DNA of 64,000 nucleotides from Podocnemis expansa (GCA_007922195.1 ML681994.1:49386534-49450533); one strand, 5' to 3'. Shown: positions 44,594 to 56,215, numbered from the stretch's first letter. Notes: generated by a model not told the origin, from the letters alone. Numbers and translations: made by a program.

Positions 44594-45232
44594 CAGGGGT
44601 TAGCATAATTTGGCAGGCTCCAGATCCCTCCTAAATTGGTGCCCCCCACCACACTGCAGCTACTGCCCCCCAAATGCTTACCCCCACCCCAGCTATTGCC
44701 CTGGCCCTGTCTTGCTGCTGGTTCCCCAATCTACCACCATGCCACACAGTCTTCCCCCTCTGCCCTGGGTCAACACCCTCCCCCATGCCCTTCCCATGCT
44801 GGGCTGGCATGCCTGTTCTTGAAGCCGACCCTACCCAGTGCCCACTTACCTGCCCACCATGTCACTCAAACAGCCCTAGCTTGGGCTGGGGCTCATGCCT
44901 GACCCTGCTCTGACAACATGCTCAGAGGCTCTGAGCATGTTCCATCAGAGCTGGCTCAGGCTGGAGCCTTAGCCTGGGCTGGGGCATCTCCCTGCCCTCC
45001 CAGAACACGGCAGCCCAGTGTTCCAGGGCCTGTTATTTTAAGGGACCCTGTAAAAGGAAAATGGAGCTGGAATGCTGCTGTCTGGAGCCAGCTATTTTTT
45101 TTAAATGGTGGGCCCTGGAATGCAGCATTCTGGCTCCATTTTCTATTTTTAGGGGCCCCAGAATCATGATACCCCAAAAAGAGTGGGCCCTGGAACATGG
45201 TTCCACTATGTTCTAGCCTACTTTAACCCCTG
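44594..45232. mobile_element. hAT-like element, 'CAGGGGTTA..TAACCCCTG' family
   Basis: Left CAGGGGTTAGCATAA, right CTACTTTAACCCCTG. Flanks GATATAAA (44586-44593) and GGTATAAG (45233-45240) match 6 of 8. The right part contains the words ATTTTTAGGGGCCCC and TACTTTAACCCCTG, also present at about 59460-59530 and 30020-30110. Confidence 0.65.
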
Positions 45233-45289
45233 GGTATAAGGGAGGCTTAAATCAGCTGTCTTAAGTCCTTCCTTACCACTGTGTGGCCT

Positions 45290-47060
45290 GGGTCAGAATC
45301 CTCAGTGTCAGGACTCGTAGCTGCATAGAGTTAGCATAACTTAATTTTCCCCATCCCACAACAGGAAGACTGTAACAAAAGGAAAAATGAATAATATATT
45401 TGTCATCTACTTTGGGTACACTGTTAGTAGTTCTCTAAAACCCCCTTTCTAGCTGCTCTTCAGGGACCATTCTCATGAGATCAGTTGACAAAAGGTGCGT
45501 TCTCTAGTCTTAACTCAGTATCAAGGAAAAGGCTCCTACTTCCAGTATTTTACAGTTTTCAAAAAATGGGAAGGGCAGAAGCCTAAGATGCATGGTTTGC
45601 AGCTCCCACCATGAAAGATTTACTTCTATGGGGCATTTCACATGTTCCCCTGAAGGTTTCTGTTATAAAAGGAACAAAACCAGTTCCAGTTACTCCCAGT
45701 CATACCCTAATTACAAATCTATTTTTGTTTATCCTTCCATTTACTTCAAAGTGAATTAGCTCATGGTCATTAGAACCAAAGTGGTCCCCTACAACTAGCT
45801 TTTCTATGAGGTCCTCAGTACTCACCAATGCCCAGTGCAAGATGGCATCCCTTCCTGTTGGTTCAGTACCTGTCTGGTGAAGGGATTAATCAGCTATTAT
45901 AGGGAAATCTGGGCCCTATTATTACTACTAGCATATGTCCTCACAGTTTATATCTGGGAAGTTAGTCTCCCATAGTCACACAGTTCCCAGTAATATTTAC
46001 TTCTATAAAAGCCTTAAAGAGGTCTCTGTCCATGTCCAAATAAGATCCTAATGGTCTGTAGCGCACTCTAGTAGTTTTATTCACCAATGTGATTTTTACC
46101 CAGATAGACTCTTATCAATTCTATCACTTCTACTTTCTTTATAATCTGCCTCATCATTAACATACAGTGCTACTCCATCATATTTGCCTTCATATGTCTT
46201 TCCTAAACAGCCATAGCCTTCAGTACACATACACTAGTTATGACTACTATTCCACCATGTTTCTGTTATCCCTATAATGTTTGGTTTCACTTCCTCTAAC
46301 AGTAGCTCTAGCACTTCCATTCTGTTACCCAAGCTTGTCTTGTTCCTATACAAACATTTTAATTTTTACTGTTTGGCTTTGCCCATATTATTCCTTACCT
46401 AATCTGGCATTCTATTGCCAATATTGCCTACTAGACCGGTATTAACACTGCCATTCTTAAAGTACATTCTGCTTCCCACTGCTGTGTCCTTTTTTATTTC
46501 ATTTTCTTCCCTTTCAGTGCTAAAATCAAACATGGAGATTATCTGCGCATCTCTCCTAGCTCTCTTAATCGGTTATGCTAACCTCAATCCTAGAAGTCTT
46601 TTACTCCCTATTCAGGTGCAGTCTATCCCAAGAGAACAGTCCTCTGTCCATGAATGCTTTTCACAGGGACCAAATATCCCAAAGCCCCCTTATAACAACA
46701 CCACATGAGCCATCTATTGATCAAAAGACTCTCGTCACTCCCTTGTTGTTCTCCTCTATGGACAGGCAGAATTCCACTGAAGATCACTTGAGCCTCGATT
46801 TCTTTAAGAGTCCTCCCCCAGCCTGGCATAGTCTCTGGTATGTTCCAGTGAGACTGTAGCTACTTCATTTATACCCATATGAGGGACAGTTGGAGGACTC
46901 TTTCCTGCTCCCATTAGGATTTTCTTCAGCCTCAGGTCCACATCCCATATCTCAATAACTGGCAGCCAGCACGCTCTTCTGTTCCCTGGATCACCTTTGG
47001 GTACAGACCTGTCTCTTCTTCTCAGCAGTGAGTCCTCAATACCCTCTGCTTGCCTTTTCC
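45290..47060 (-). mobile_element. Old antisense LINE relic (CR1/L2-like), ORF1 esterase plus endonuclease
   Basis: On the minus strand, 46990-46600 encodes a decayed ORF1 esterase-like stretch (LGRTLKEIEAQVIFSGILPV, then LLINRWLMWCCYKGALGYL). 46360-45750 encodes endonuclease traces: [29 protein letters not shown] (about 46272-46246), VTMGD, and SNDHELIHF (about 45780-45750). Frameshifts and stops are frequent. Reverse transcriptase sequence was not found, so the 3' part is absent or beyond recognition. Confidence 0.7.
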
Positions 47061-47241
47061 TGATAACAAAGCAATTGTCCAGGCCCCAATTCTTTCTGGC
47101 TGCAAGTTTTGTTTTTACAATTTTCCTTTGTAGTCCTCTGCAACCGCCCCTGTAGCCTCCTGAGACTTTTATTTGAGGGTATCTCCACTGGCTTATCCCC
47201 TCTTCGTATAGGACTAGCTGCTCTTCTCCCTTGCCCTACCC

Positions 47242-47742
47242 AGGGCTATCTCTAGTGGGGTGCGGGGCCCAGTGCCAATTGGCCTGGGGGAGCCCCTGCA
47301 TTGGGGAGGGGAAGGGTGTGCCAGCCCAGAGGCCAAGTTTCATGCTCCTGCCCCTCCCCTAAGCCAGTCACTTTGCCCCTGGGCAGGAGCGGGGCAGGCT
47401 GGCCTCTGCTCTCCCACCCCCAGTACAGAGCAGCTGGCCCAGTGAGGGGTGGGAGAGCAGAGCTCAGCCTCTAGGCTGGCCTGCCCTGCTCTGGGCCAAC
47501 TGTTGCACCCTGTGGGTGGGGAGGGCCAGCCCAGAGCTGTGGCCAGTTCCACACTCCCACCCGCTGCCCCACTGCCTTTGGCTTTGCGGGATGGAGATGG
47601 TGGACAGTGCAGCGGGGGGCGGGGGGAGCAGTGGTGCAGGCTCTGCACTGCTCTGCTTACAGTAGGACAGTCCAGGGCCCAAAGAACTGGGGCTGGGGCA
47701 ATTGCCCCTTTCGCCCCCCCCCCGCCCAAGAATGGCCTTGGC
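47242..47742 (+). mobile_element. hAT-like element, 'CAGGGCTATCTCTAG' family
   Basis: Left AGGGCTATCTCTAGTGGGGT, right AAGAATGGCCTTGGCCCT; both resemble the ends of 58618-60524. The flanking octamers GCCCTACC and GCCCTACA are near-identical, though the exact edge is uncertain by one or two bases. The long GC-rich ORFs on both strands are overlapping shadows without protein motifs. Confidence 0.65.
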
Positions 47743-48189
47743 CCTACAACCCTCAGTAGGCACCTCCTGTGCTCCTTCATTTTGCAACCCTTCACTAGCC
47801 CATCTTTTCCTCTTCTGGGTTCCCACAGTCACGTGTTTCCACTGGTCACTTTCCTCACCCTGAGATTGACCCAATTTGACTATACACACTGTGTGACCTG
47901 TGTCAGCCTTAAAAGTCCACCGGTAGCTATCCCATAATTCCCTTTCCCCTGCAACTGCCTGCTGTGGTCGCAATTGTGAACTCTAACATTCAGGGCTCAT
48001 GAAGACCAGAAACCTCTCCTGCCCCCATCCCCACCCCCTTTAAAAACACCACATTCTTGTAAATGCCTCTTCTGGGTTGCCCATGTTGGTGAATACACTT
48101 AGCTGCTCTTTGTTATTGTATGCAGCTTCCCAGCTGACCATGCAAACTCCATGCACTAGATTCATTCCTGGCTGGAGCAGATAGGTGGT

Positions 48190-48725
48190 ATTGGATTTCC
48201 TGGGCTTTTAGGGAGAAGAATCTGCAAGCAGAGCTATGGACCAGTCATAGAAAGATGGGCATCTATGCAAAGATTGCACAGGAGATGAAAGCAAACAGGG
48301 GTGATGGATCAGCAACAGTGACACAAGAAAATGAAGGAACTGCAGCAGGCATACTACAAAGCTGAGAAGGCCAACAGTCAATTTGGTGCGGGTGCCGATT
48401 GCAGACCTGCTGCTTTTACAATGAGCTTCATGCCATGCTCACTGGAGACCCCTCAGCCCCACCTGCTGACCCCCCAAAAGCCACTACTGATACCCTGAAG
48501 AAACCAAAAACCTTTGCTTTGAATAGCAAGGAGGAAGAAGGAAGATGTGGCAAAAGGAACCAGTCATGCCAGGACAAAGGACCTGTTCAAGAATCTTCCA
48601 GTTTAGTCAGTCTTGACAGCCAAGCAGGGAAGAGTCAGATGAAGAAGGAGGAATCTTGGGTAACAGTGGTGTGGGTGCCCCCCCACTTAGAAAGTTTCAA
48701 ATTAACTCTCCCATTCCCAAGATAA
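48190..48725 (+). pseudogene. Decayed Myb/SANT-like DNA-binding domain gene
   Basis: One frame reads EISWAFREKNLQAELWTSHR then IYAKIAQEMKANRGD. After frame changes come KKMKELQQAYYKAEKANSQF and then TCCFYNELHAMLTGDPS with a charged tail. The order (W..E..VQ..L, IY..I...M, V/MKEL..AY.KAK.AN..SGA, C.FY.ELHAILG.DP) fits the Myb/SANT-like (Myb_DNA-bind_4) proteins that are multicopy in turtles and linked to Harbinger-type transposons. At least one stop and two frameshifts break it. The match to this family is from recall, not a search. Confidence 0.55.
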
Positions 48726-49240
48726 GACAGAGATATAGACAGACAACTTGACAGTAACAAAGGCCCAGAGAACACAGGTGGCATCCTGAAGCCACCTGGG
48801 CCTGTAAGCCACTAACCTGTTTACTTCGTTGGTACAAACTGAACGCATCATGAACTGGCACGGGAAAAAGTTCTATTGTGGAGCAAGAAATAAGGTTGCC
48901 ATTCCTAGAAATATTTGGGGGAGGACTGCAGAGTACCTCAATGAAAATTTCATTAAGATCTCGGGGGGGGGGGGGAATATAGGGGACACCTATGTGTATA
49001 TAAACAAATTGTTCATTGTGGTCCTGCACCCTCCGCCTAACCCAGTAGGGGATTGAAAAGTGGATATCAATTCCCTTTCTGGTTGTTGTACCTCTTCTCA
49101 AACAAGTAAAACAATGAGATTTATAACTGGCTTGTCCAACCTGAAACTTGTGATGTGTTCCACCTGGAGCTAACTGAAATCCACAGTGACAGAGACATAA
49201 AAAGAACTTATGCAGACCTTCTGGCATTTTAAATTGTATT
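48726..49240 (+). other. Possible continuation of the Myb/SANT-like pseudogene locus
   Basis: GAACTGGCACGGGAAAAAGT, TTCTATTGTGGAGCAAGAAA, AAGGTTGCCATTCCTAG and GACTGCAGAGTACCTCAATG read as remnants of coding or 3' sequence in the same sense. A C/G run interrupts it at 48963-48974. The minus-strand open frame here (176 codons) shows no recognisable domain. Confidence 0.3.
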
Positions 49241-51494
49241 AGAACTTGGGCAGACCCTGAGGGTCAGGGAACTGAAGCACAACCAGCTTCCAGAAACCCA
49301 TACCATCTCCCTTGCTGAGCAAAGGTTGTCATATAAAAGAATCTAATCCCCTCATGTATGGTTTTCTCCCGCTCAGGCTCTTCTCTCTGTGACCACTCTT
49401 GTGGTTTTCTAGTAGCTGTTCTACTTAACTGGAGCTGCGCTGGCTCCCTGTGAGTTTTCAAGTGGAACTCAAAGTATTGGTTTTAGCCTAGTAAACTTTT
49501 AAGTAAAACTGACATTAAAAATGTTATTGCTGAACAAACCCTAAACGGCTGGACATCTCATAACTTGAGAGACTGCCTCATCCCTTGAGCCATCCTGCCA
49601 CTGCTGACATCACCACCATTGGTACTTAACTTGGAGCCCCCTAAACATAAACAGAGGATGCTGCTAGGAGGATATTTTTGTGAGGAGATTTCAATTTTGG
49701 AAACCCAGCCCCCACTACCCCCCACCACCTCTGCTTTGCCATTGTCTATATGTAACTGTACCAATCTGTTTTTAATCATGCTGTTGAGGAAAGGATTATT
49801 ACCCACTGTCTCCATAGACCCCAAAAGAAGTGCCTGAGGTCTGCCAGGCTCCCAATTCAGTTGCTCCCCTAGCTGCTTATACTCACACCTCCTGAGTTCC
49901 ACCTAGGCCTTAGGTATGCTGGTCTTCTAATTTAACCCCTTTGGGGATAATAAGGACAGTCATATGAGTAGGCTGTAGTTATGGTTAGGGTCCTGCCTAA
50001 TTCACAGCTGTGCAAAATGCATCATGGGCTGCAAAATCCTATCTCCCCTGTGAACAGAACCATAACGCTCTGTTTCAGTGCCCGGGGCGTGTTCTGAGTG
50101 GAATGTGCCCCTTTCAATTAGTGGTGCTTGGGGCTGGCAGTGCAAAACACGCCCTTGAATAGAACAGTTCTATTGAGCCACTCTGGCATGCCCAGGGCAA
50201 AGCCCCATTCACCCTGCCATAGTTACGGCCCTGCCTGTGAAATCTGCCTCTTGTGGCAGGGAGAGCAGCTGACCTGGGTGCCTCATTCAAGGGCTCCTAT
50301 GGTGCACTGGGCTCCATCTGCTAATTCTGGCAAGATGGGGGGGGGGCAGGGGGCAACAGGACTACTTTTTCCCCTGCATGATTGATCTTGGGGGTAGATC
50401 AGACCTCATTCACCTCCAAGTATCAGCCTTGGCTGCAGGAAATTCCCTGGCTGCAGAAGACAGTGCAGAAGTAAAGGGGGCAATCCTGTGATTTCTACTA
50501 TGACCACATTATGATCCTCCCCTCACCTCACTCCACCATTTTGGATCAGGACCGTCACAGTTACAGCATCCAGAAATCTTCGATATAAACATCTTAAACC
50601 ATAAAACTGACTATTTTTAAAATCCTATGATTGTGAATTGCCCAAAATGGACCACGACTTTGGCAGGGCTCAGTTATGTTTGATATCTATAAGAAGTCTT
50701 CAATACTGTATTTTGTTTTATGGGACATGTGTCCACCAGTCAAGAGGATCAGAATCAAGCAATGGAGCAGATCAGATTTGTTTATGGTTTGTGGCCTGGT
50801 TTATAAATACAGGACTTCTTACTCTCCTTAATTCACATTAGATCACTGACTGACATCAGTAGGTTTGTACATAGATCAACAGGGACCACACTTCATGAAG
50901 CAACAACACTTTTATTTACTCAATAATGAACTGTCATACTTATGAGAAAATCTGCATCTTGTTATGCCCCTTCTGCCCTTTGGTTCTCTTCCTTCTCCCT
51001 TTGGTTGTTTCACTCCCTTGACTGTCTTTGCTTGTATCCTATTTTTCTTCTGCTTTTTTTCCCCTGGGCCCCTCCCCACACATTCTTTGCAGATTTCACT
51101 CCCAATCCCTTTCCAATTACATCTGCTCAGCTGATCAGTAGTGGAATAGTTAATGTTGATATTGAAAGGTCATTGTTGGATGAAACAGTTCACACCTCAG
51201 TGAGATTAATAACTGATGAGGGAGTTCACGCATCTGACTTGTTTCATGCTATCTGCAGCCTGCAGACAGACATGATTGCAGTTTATACTCACTACACAAT
51301 TGGAGGGTTATCTCTGAAGCCATGACACATTTTTTTCTTTTCCACAGGTTCTACATAAACTGACTGTCATGTAAGCCCATTTATGGTACCCTACAATAGA
51401 TATTTATGAACATTTGAAAAACCTATGGGTCTCTCCAGGAAGCGCCTGTAATGAAACTCAAAATTTGCTATCAGTTAATAAGTTCCACCAGTTC
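49241..51494. other. Intergenic, no gene recognised
   Basis: Holds a possible DNA-transposon relic from about 49988 (TAGGGTCCTGCCTAATTCAC, CACAGCTGTGCAAAATGC) to about 50560, not bounded. The open frame of 127 codons at 50942-51325 has no known motif and a low-complexity hydrophobic start. Confidence 0.45.
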
Positions 51495-51660
51495 CAAAGG
51501 GGTAGCAATGTTAGTCTAGTTTAGTTCAGCAAAATGAGCAAGGAGTCCTGTGACACTTTTTGAAGACTAATATAAACTAACACATTTATTTATCACATGA
51601 GCTTTCATGGGAGAAAATCCCACTTCATCAGATGCTTGAAGATTGGCAATTTACAGAAGT
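51495..51660 (+). mobile_element. Fold-back repeat family, single-arm copy G
   Basis: TTCCAAAGGGGTAGCAATGT, TAGTCTAG, AGCAAGGAGTCCTGTGACAC, ACATTTATTTATCACATGAG, CTTTCATGGGAGAAAATCCC and CTTCATCAGATGC. Only the left arm is present; it trails into TTTACAGAAGTTTACAGAA. Confidence 0.75.
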
Positions 51661-52014
51661 TTACAGAAAACAGTGTTTTGTTTCTATTCAGACAAGGCAA
51701 ACATCCAGCTGTTGCAATAGTCCTTTTCCATCTACAAATGGTTTCAATTGTTTGTCGTTGATTCTGTGGTTTCCTACTGGTAAGCTTGGGAAGTAGCAAG
51801 GCATCACCCCTCTGGCTAAATAGGGTGAGATGACAATTTCCCTGGCTCGACCATCACTGAGATACAGTACCTCTAATAACTCATTTTTACTTCAGTCCAT
51901 AAAGCACACTTTCCATATGAATACATTATTCCTTAAATTATGTCCGTACATACATCTTACAATGATTCGGAGTCTTGACAAGTTACAAGCTTTCAGTAGT
52001 TATATGTTGCCAAG

Positions 52015-52160
52015 ATCCAAAGGGGTAGCCATGTTAGTCACCATGCTGTAAGTTCCTCTGTCTTCAAATGTATGACAAAGTGGGATTTTCTCCCATGAAA
52101 GTGCATGCAATAAATAAATGTATTTGTCTTTAAAAGTGCCACAAGGCTCCTGATTTGTTT
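52015..52160 (+). mobile_element. Fold-back repeat family, copy H with 8-bp flanking duplication
   Basis: TCCAAAGGGGTAGCCATGTT at the left with most of the left arm deleted; the right arm CAAAGTGGGATTTTCTCCCA, ATAAATAAATGTATTTGTCT, AAAGTGCCACAAGGCTCC is kept. Flanks TTGCCAAG (52007-52014) and TTGCTAAG (52161-52168) match 7 of 8. Confidence 0.7.
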
Positions 52161-52168
52161 TTGCTAAG

Positions 52169-52822
52169 TTCTACCACCAATTCTTTTTCTCCAAAATAAA
52201 CTAGTTAAGAACACCAACCCCCATCAGCACAAATCTGAAGAGGAAATATCACATCAGTGGGGAAACACTGGCGCTAGTATGTCTGTTTTTCTTTCTACAC
52301 TCTTTGGAGACCATTCTCTGTAGATATCTCAGAATTGCCAGACTTCCTTCAAGCTTTCACAATAATTTCTACAGGTTTTTCAGGCACAGTGGTCTCTGGC
52401 TTTCCAAGCTAAGCGTGTTATAATATTGTGTAAACATATGCAGTGTCTGTACACTTCAATCTGTGCCTTCTCTGGGCCAGCAAAGAATAGGGGAAAGTAC
52501 AAGAGGAGTGAAAAGGCCTATCTATCATTTATATTTTTAAGGATTAAATTAAAAATTCTTCCATATTGCAATATTAAAGTTTGGCACTAGGAGGCATCTG
52601 TCCATCAGATATAGCCAAAGAGCTTAGCAAACTAGGAATGTCTACAAACCCTGCACAGTATTTGTTAGAATTATAGCAAAGCAGGTAGCGTTTTAGATAG
52701 AATTATGACACAGACGCCCCTTGCTAAAGGGTTCCTGTTCTTCCCATTCCTCTCACTTCAGCCACTACACCAAACATATTTTACAGGATATTTGTGTATA
52801 AAGAGTAATACATAATTACAAA
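52169..52822. other. Intergenic, nothing recognised
   Basis: Unique-looking A/T-rich sequence without repeats or coding potential that I can identify. Confidence 0.6.
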
Positions 52823-52862
52823 CAAACAAGGAGTCCTGTGGCACTTAGACTAACAAATACAT
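52823..52862 (+). mobile_element. Fold-back repeat family, short fragment
   Basis: AACAAACAAGGAGTCCTGTG followed by GCACTTAGACTAACAAATAC, the central part of one arm only. Confidence 0.7.
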
Positions 52863-52975
52863 TCTACTGTACTCTACAATTCCCATATATCTTTACAAAT
52901 CCACAGGGGCACCTACCCCTGAGTACTTCTCACTAGCCTTCCTTTTCCTTAGCTGGACTACACAATCCTCTAGAC

Positions 52976-53162
52976 CAGTGGTTGTCAAACTTAGAGTCAG
53001 GACCCAGTACTAGGTCACAGACTCCCAAGTACTGGATTGTAGCACCCCTTGCTGCCACTGCCAAAAGACTGGAGTGCAATGCTTAAAGATGTAATTGCTG
53101 GGTCATGGGCATTTATGAATTTTTTCAACTGGGTCCTGAGGAAAAAAGTTTGAAAACCACTG
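52976..53162 (+). mobile_element. hAT-like element with perfect 8-bp TSD, first of a tandem pair
   Basis: CAGTGGTTGTCAAACTTAGA at the left, AAGTTTGAAAACCACTG at the right. Identical CTCTAGAC flanks at 52968-52975 and 53163-53170. Same family as 15743-15937. Confidence 0.92.
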
Positions 53163-53170
53163 CTCTAGAC

Positions 53171-53379
53171 CCAGGGTCTCAAATTCAAATCACCACAAGG
53201 GCGCATAAGGACTAGTTTTGGGCTGCATGAAGATGTGTATGTTAGCCCAAGGGCCACACCACTGAAACCTTTTCATACAATGATATTGCAACTATCAGTA
53301 ACAATAATGTTGTTGCGGGCTGCAGGAAATAGCTTTAGGGGCTGCATGCAGCCCATGGGTCACGTGTTTGAGACCCCTG
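53171..53379 (+). mobile_element. hAT-like element of a different family, second of a tandem pair
   Basis: CAGGGTCTCAAATTC at the left, GTTTGAGACCCCTG at the right. Its left flank is the same CTCTAGAC (53163-53170) that bounds the preceding element, and its right flank is CTATAGAC (53380-53387), 7 of 8. Interior as in 4095-4280. Confidence 0.9.
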
Positions 53380-53941
53380 CTATAGACCTTGTGTTTATCC
53401 CATGCTGTGTTAAGGCTTTCTTGGATACAGATCAGAGTGGTCTCTCCTATGCCCCAGATTATCCAGGAATCAAGTTCCCTACTCCTCTTTTGTCAGAAGA
53501 ACACAGGAGGTTCTTAGGAGGAAGATGCTAACAGGGGAGTTTGTGAGGGAAGGAGTTGGTGAACCCCTGAGAAGGAGGCAAAGGCAATCTCCTAGCTGAA
53601 GAAGCAAGGGAGAGAGCGAAGCTTGGGTGAGCGAATTACTAACTGTGTGTTTGTGTCTTTCCCTACAGGTGATTTCTGTTAGTTGTTAGCTACTGTGGGA
53701 ATTGGGACTGTGAGTGTGTGTTTGTGCGATTGGGGGCTGTTTGGATCATTGTTCCCTGCTCACCTTTGATCACCAGCTTGAATCAGCCTTGTGATCACTC
53801 TTCCCCTGTGTGTTTAATGAGGGGCAAGGGCTGACCTAGGCAGAGAAGGCCTTAAAAGCCAGTGGCTGAGTGACCAGAGGGAGCTTGCAAACAGGGGCAC
53901 TGCTAACAGGGGAGTTTGGGGAGGAGTTTGGTGAGGCCATG

Positions 53942-55003
53942 ATGGTGAAGAGGAGCCACACTGCCTGTGCCAGCACCCCTTCTGTCTCCTCTACCTGTGC
54001 CTGTAGCCAGACAGACATCCTGAGCATGGATACCTCTACCCAGATCCTGGTGTGGACTTGCAGGGACTGCAGCCTGCAGTTCCCTGTCTCCAATGATCAG
54101 GCTGGGGACATGAATCAATGTGACAGGTGTCTTCTAGTGGAATCTCTCAGGAGGCAGGTAGGAGAGTTACAGGAAGAGGTGCCTAGGCTAAGGAGCATCC
54201 ATCCCCTGGAGAAGTTCCTCAATAGCATCCATTAGGAGACATACAAGGAGGACGCTCCAGGTGCCGAAGACTACTGCCACACCACTGGAGAAGGATGGGA
54301 TGCCTATGGCAGTGGAAGGACACTGGCAGCTGGTTACCTCTGGCAGTAGACAGTGCTCCACCCCTGTTCCCATCCCTCCCGCCATTGTGGTGAAGAACCG
54401 TTACACAGCACTAGAGATGATGGATGAGGTGGGACAGGAGACGCCATGCACCCCCGAGGTTTGAGGATCACAGCCACTACAGCTAGGAGGAAATGTAGAG
54501 TTGTGGTGGTTGGGGACTCACTTCTGAGGGGGACAGAGGCGCCCATCTGTTGCCCTGACAAGGCCTCGTGGGAGGTATGCTGCCTGCCAGGTGCCCGCAT
54601 CTGAGACATTACAGAGGGACTGTCGAGAATCATCCGCCCCTCTGACTACTACCCCATGCTTCTCATCCGTGTGGGAACCACTGATACCATGAGAGGTGAT
54701 CCTCAGCAGATCAAAGGTGACTACAGGGCTCTGGAAAGATGGGTGAAGGAGTTTGGAGCACAGGTGGTGTTCTCCTTGATCCTTCTGGTCAAGGGTAGGG
54801 GCCTAAGTAGAGACAGATGCATCCTAGAGGTGAACGCCTGGCTGAGAAGATGTTGTCGTCAGGAGGGCTTTGGTTTCCTTGACCATGGAATGCTTTTCCA
54901 GGAGGAAGAACTGCTAGGCAGAGATGGAGTCCATCTTTCAAGGAAGGGGAAGAGCATATTTGGATGCAGACTGGCTGACCTAGTGAGGAGGGCTTTAAAC
55001 TAG
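53942..55003 (+). pseudogene. CR1 ORF1: zinc-finger-like and GDSL/SGNH esterase-like protein, broken
   Basis: CR1 ORF1 proteins are nucleic-acid-binding and carry an esterase domain. Here the N-terminal part has paired Cys (CRDCSLQF, then CDRC) followed by a coiled-coil-like LRRQVGELQEEVPRL. It is interrupted by a stop at 54233-54235, continues in another frame (VVKNRYTALEMMDEV), then returns. The GDSL block is at 54512-54523 in VVVVGDSLLRGTE; the later block LLIRVGTTD and the terminal DGVHLSRKG supply the Asp/His region. An in-frame TGA at 54602-54604 splits the esterase. The stop is TAG at 55001-55003. Confidence 0.8.
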
Positions 55004-55039
55004 GTTTGAAGGCGGAAGGAGACCAAAGCCCAAGGGTAA

Positions 55040-56215
55040 GTGACAATGTGGGAGACCTGGGGGAAGGGATGGAACTTTGGGGAGAATGGGGACTGTAACA
55101 CCAAGGATAAAAGAGAAAGTAGTTGGAACATGGGAGGGGAATCAAATAATTATGTTACATGTTCTAATGAAGCTTTAAAACCTGAGACAAGTGCAGGAGG
55201 ACAATCCCAGGAGAAAATACAAGGAGGTAGATGCAATAGAACTGAAAATCAACTTGGGAAAATAGGGCAATCAGCCTGGAATCTTAGGTGCCTGTACACG
55301 AATGTGAGGAGCCTGGGAAACAAGCAGGAAGAATGGGTAGTACTGGCACAGACAAAGAACTATGATATAATTGGAATAACAGAGACATGGTGGGATAGCT
55401 TGCATGACTGGAGCTCTGCCATGGATGGGTATACGTTGTTCAGGAAGGACAGGCAGGGAAGAAGAGGGGGAGGAGTAGTGCTATATGTAAAAGAGCTCTA
55501 TGACTGCTCAGAGCTCCATTATGGAAGTGGAACCGAGCCAGCTGAAAATCTGTGGGTTAAGCTTAGAAGAGAGGGCAACAAGAGGGATGTTGTGGTGGGT
55601 GTCTGCTATAGACCTCCAGACCAGAAGGAGGAGGTGGATGAGGCATTCTATGGACAACTGGCAGAAGTTTCTAGATCACAGGCCCTGGTTCTCATGGGGG
55701 ACTTCAATTACCCTGACATCTGCTGGGAGGCCAATACAGCAGTGCACAGGCAATCCAGGAAGTTTCTGGAGAGTGTTGAGGACAACTTCCTGGTACAAAT
55801 GCTGGAGGAACCAACTAGGGGCCTTGAACCTCTCGACCTGCTGCTCACAAACAGAGAAGAATTGATTGGGGACATAGAAGTGAATGGCAACCTGGGCAGC
55901 AGTGACCATGAGATGATATAGTTCAAGATGCCAATTAATGGAAAAAAGGAAAGAAGCAAAATGCAGACACTGGACTTCAGAAAAACAGATTTTGGCTCCC
56001 TCAGGGAGGGAACTGATGGGCAGGACCCCTTGGGAGGCTGATCTGAAGGGGAAAGGTGTCCAAGAAAGCTGGTTGCATTTTAAAGAAACCCTGCAAAGGG
56101 CACAGGAAGATATCATTCCGATGAGCAGGAAGAACAGCATATGTGGAAGGCGTCCTGTGTGGCTTAACAGAGAACTCTGCACTGAGCTGAAGCATAAAGA
56201 GGAAGTGGAAGCTTG
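55040..56215 (+). pseudogene. CR1 ORF2 N-terminal part: apurinic-type endonuclease
   Basis: An intact 293-codon frame holds the endonuclease: [22 protein letters not shown] (Glu codon at 55382-55384, about residue 115), [30 protein letters not shown] and LGSSDHEMI with the terminal catalytic His. It ends at a premature TAG (55919-55921). Sequence then continues after a frameshift near 56020-56030 as PWEADLKGKGVQESWLHF and GRRPVWLNRELCTELK to about 56215, where the insertion begins. The catalytic motifs are all present, so decay is recent relative to the copy at 10.5 kb. Confidence 0.88.

Noticed and set aside
47340..47973. Overlapping 151-169-codon open frames on both strands
   Set aside because: GC-rich transposon sequence produces long frames by chance on both strands; no conserved domain is visible.
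48697..49227. 176-codon minus-strand open frame
   Set aside because: No recognisable domain. The + strand reads better as remnants of the neighbouring Myb/SANT-like locus.
50942..51325. 127-codon open frame
   Set aside because: Hydrophobic, C/T-rich low-complexity start and no known family; no splice or polyadenylation context.
54656..55003. A host lipase or esterase gene
   Set aside because: The GDSL and DGVHL motifs are part of CR1 ORF1, directly followed by CR1 endonuclease in the same orientation.
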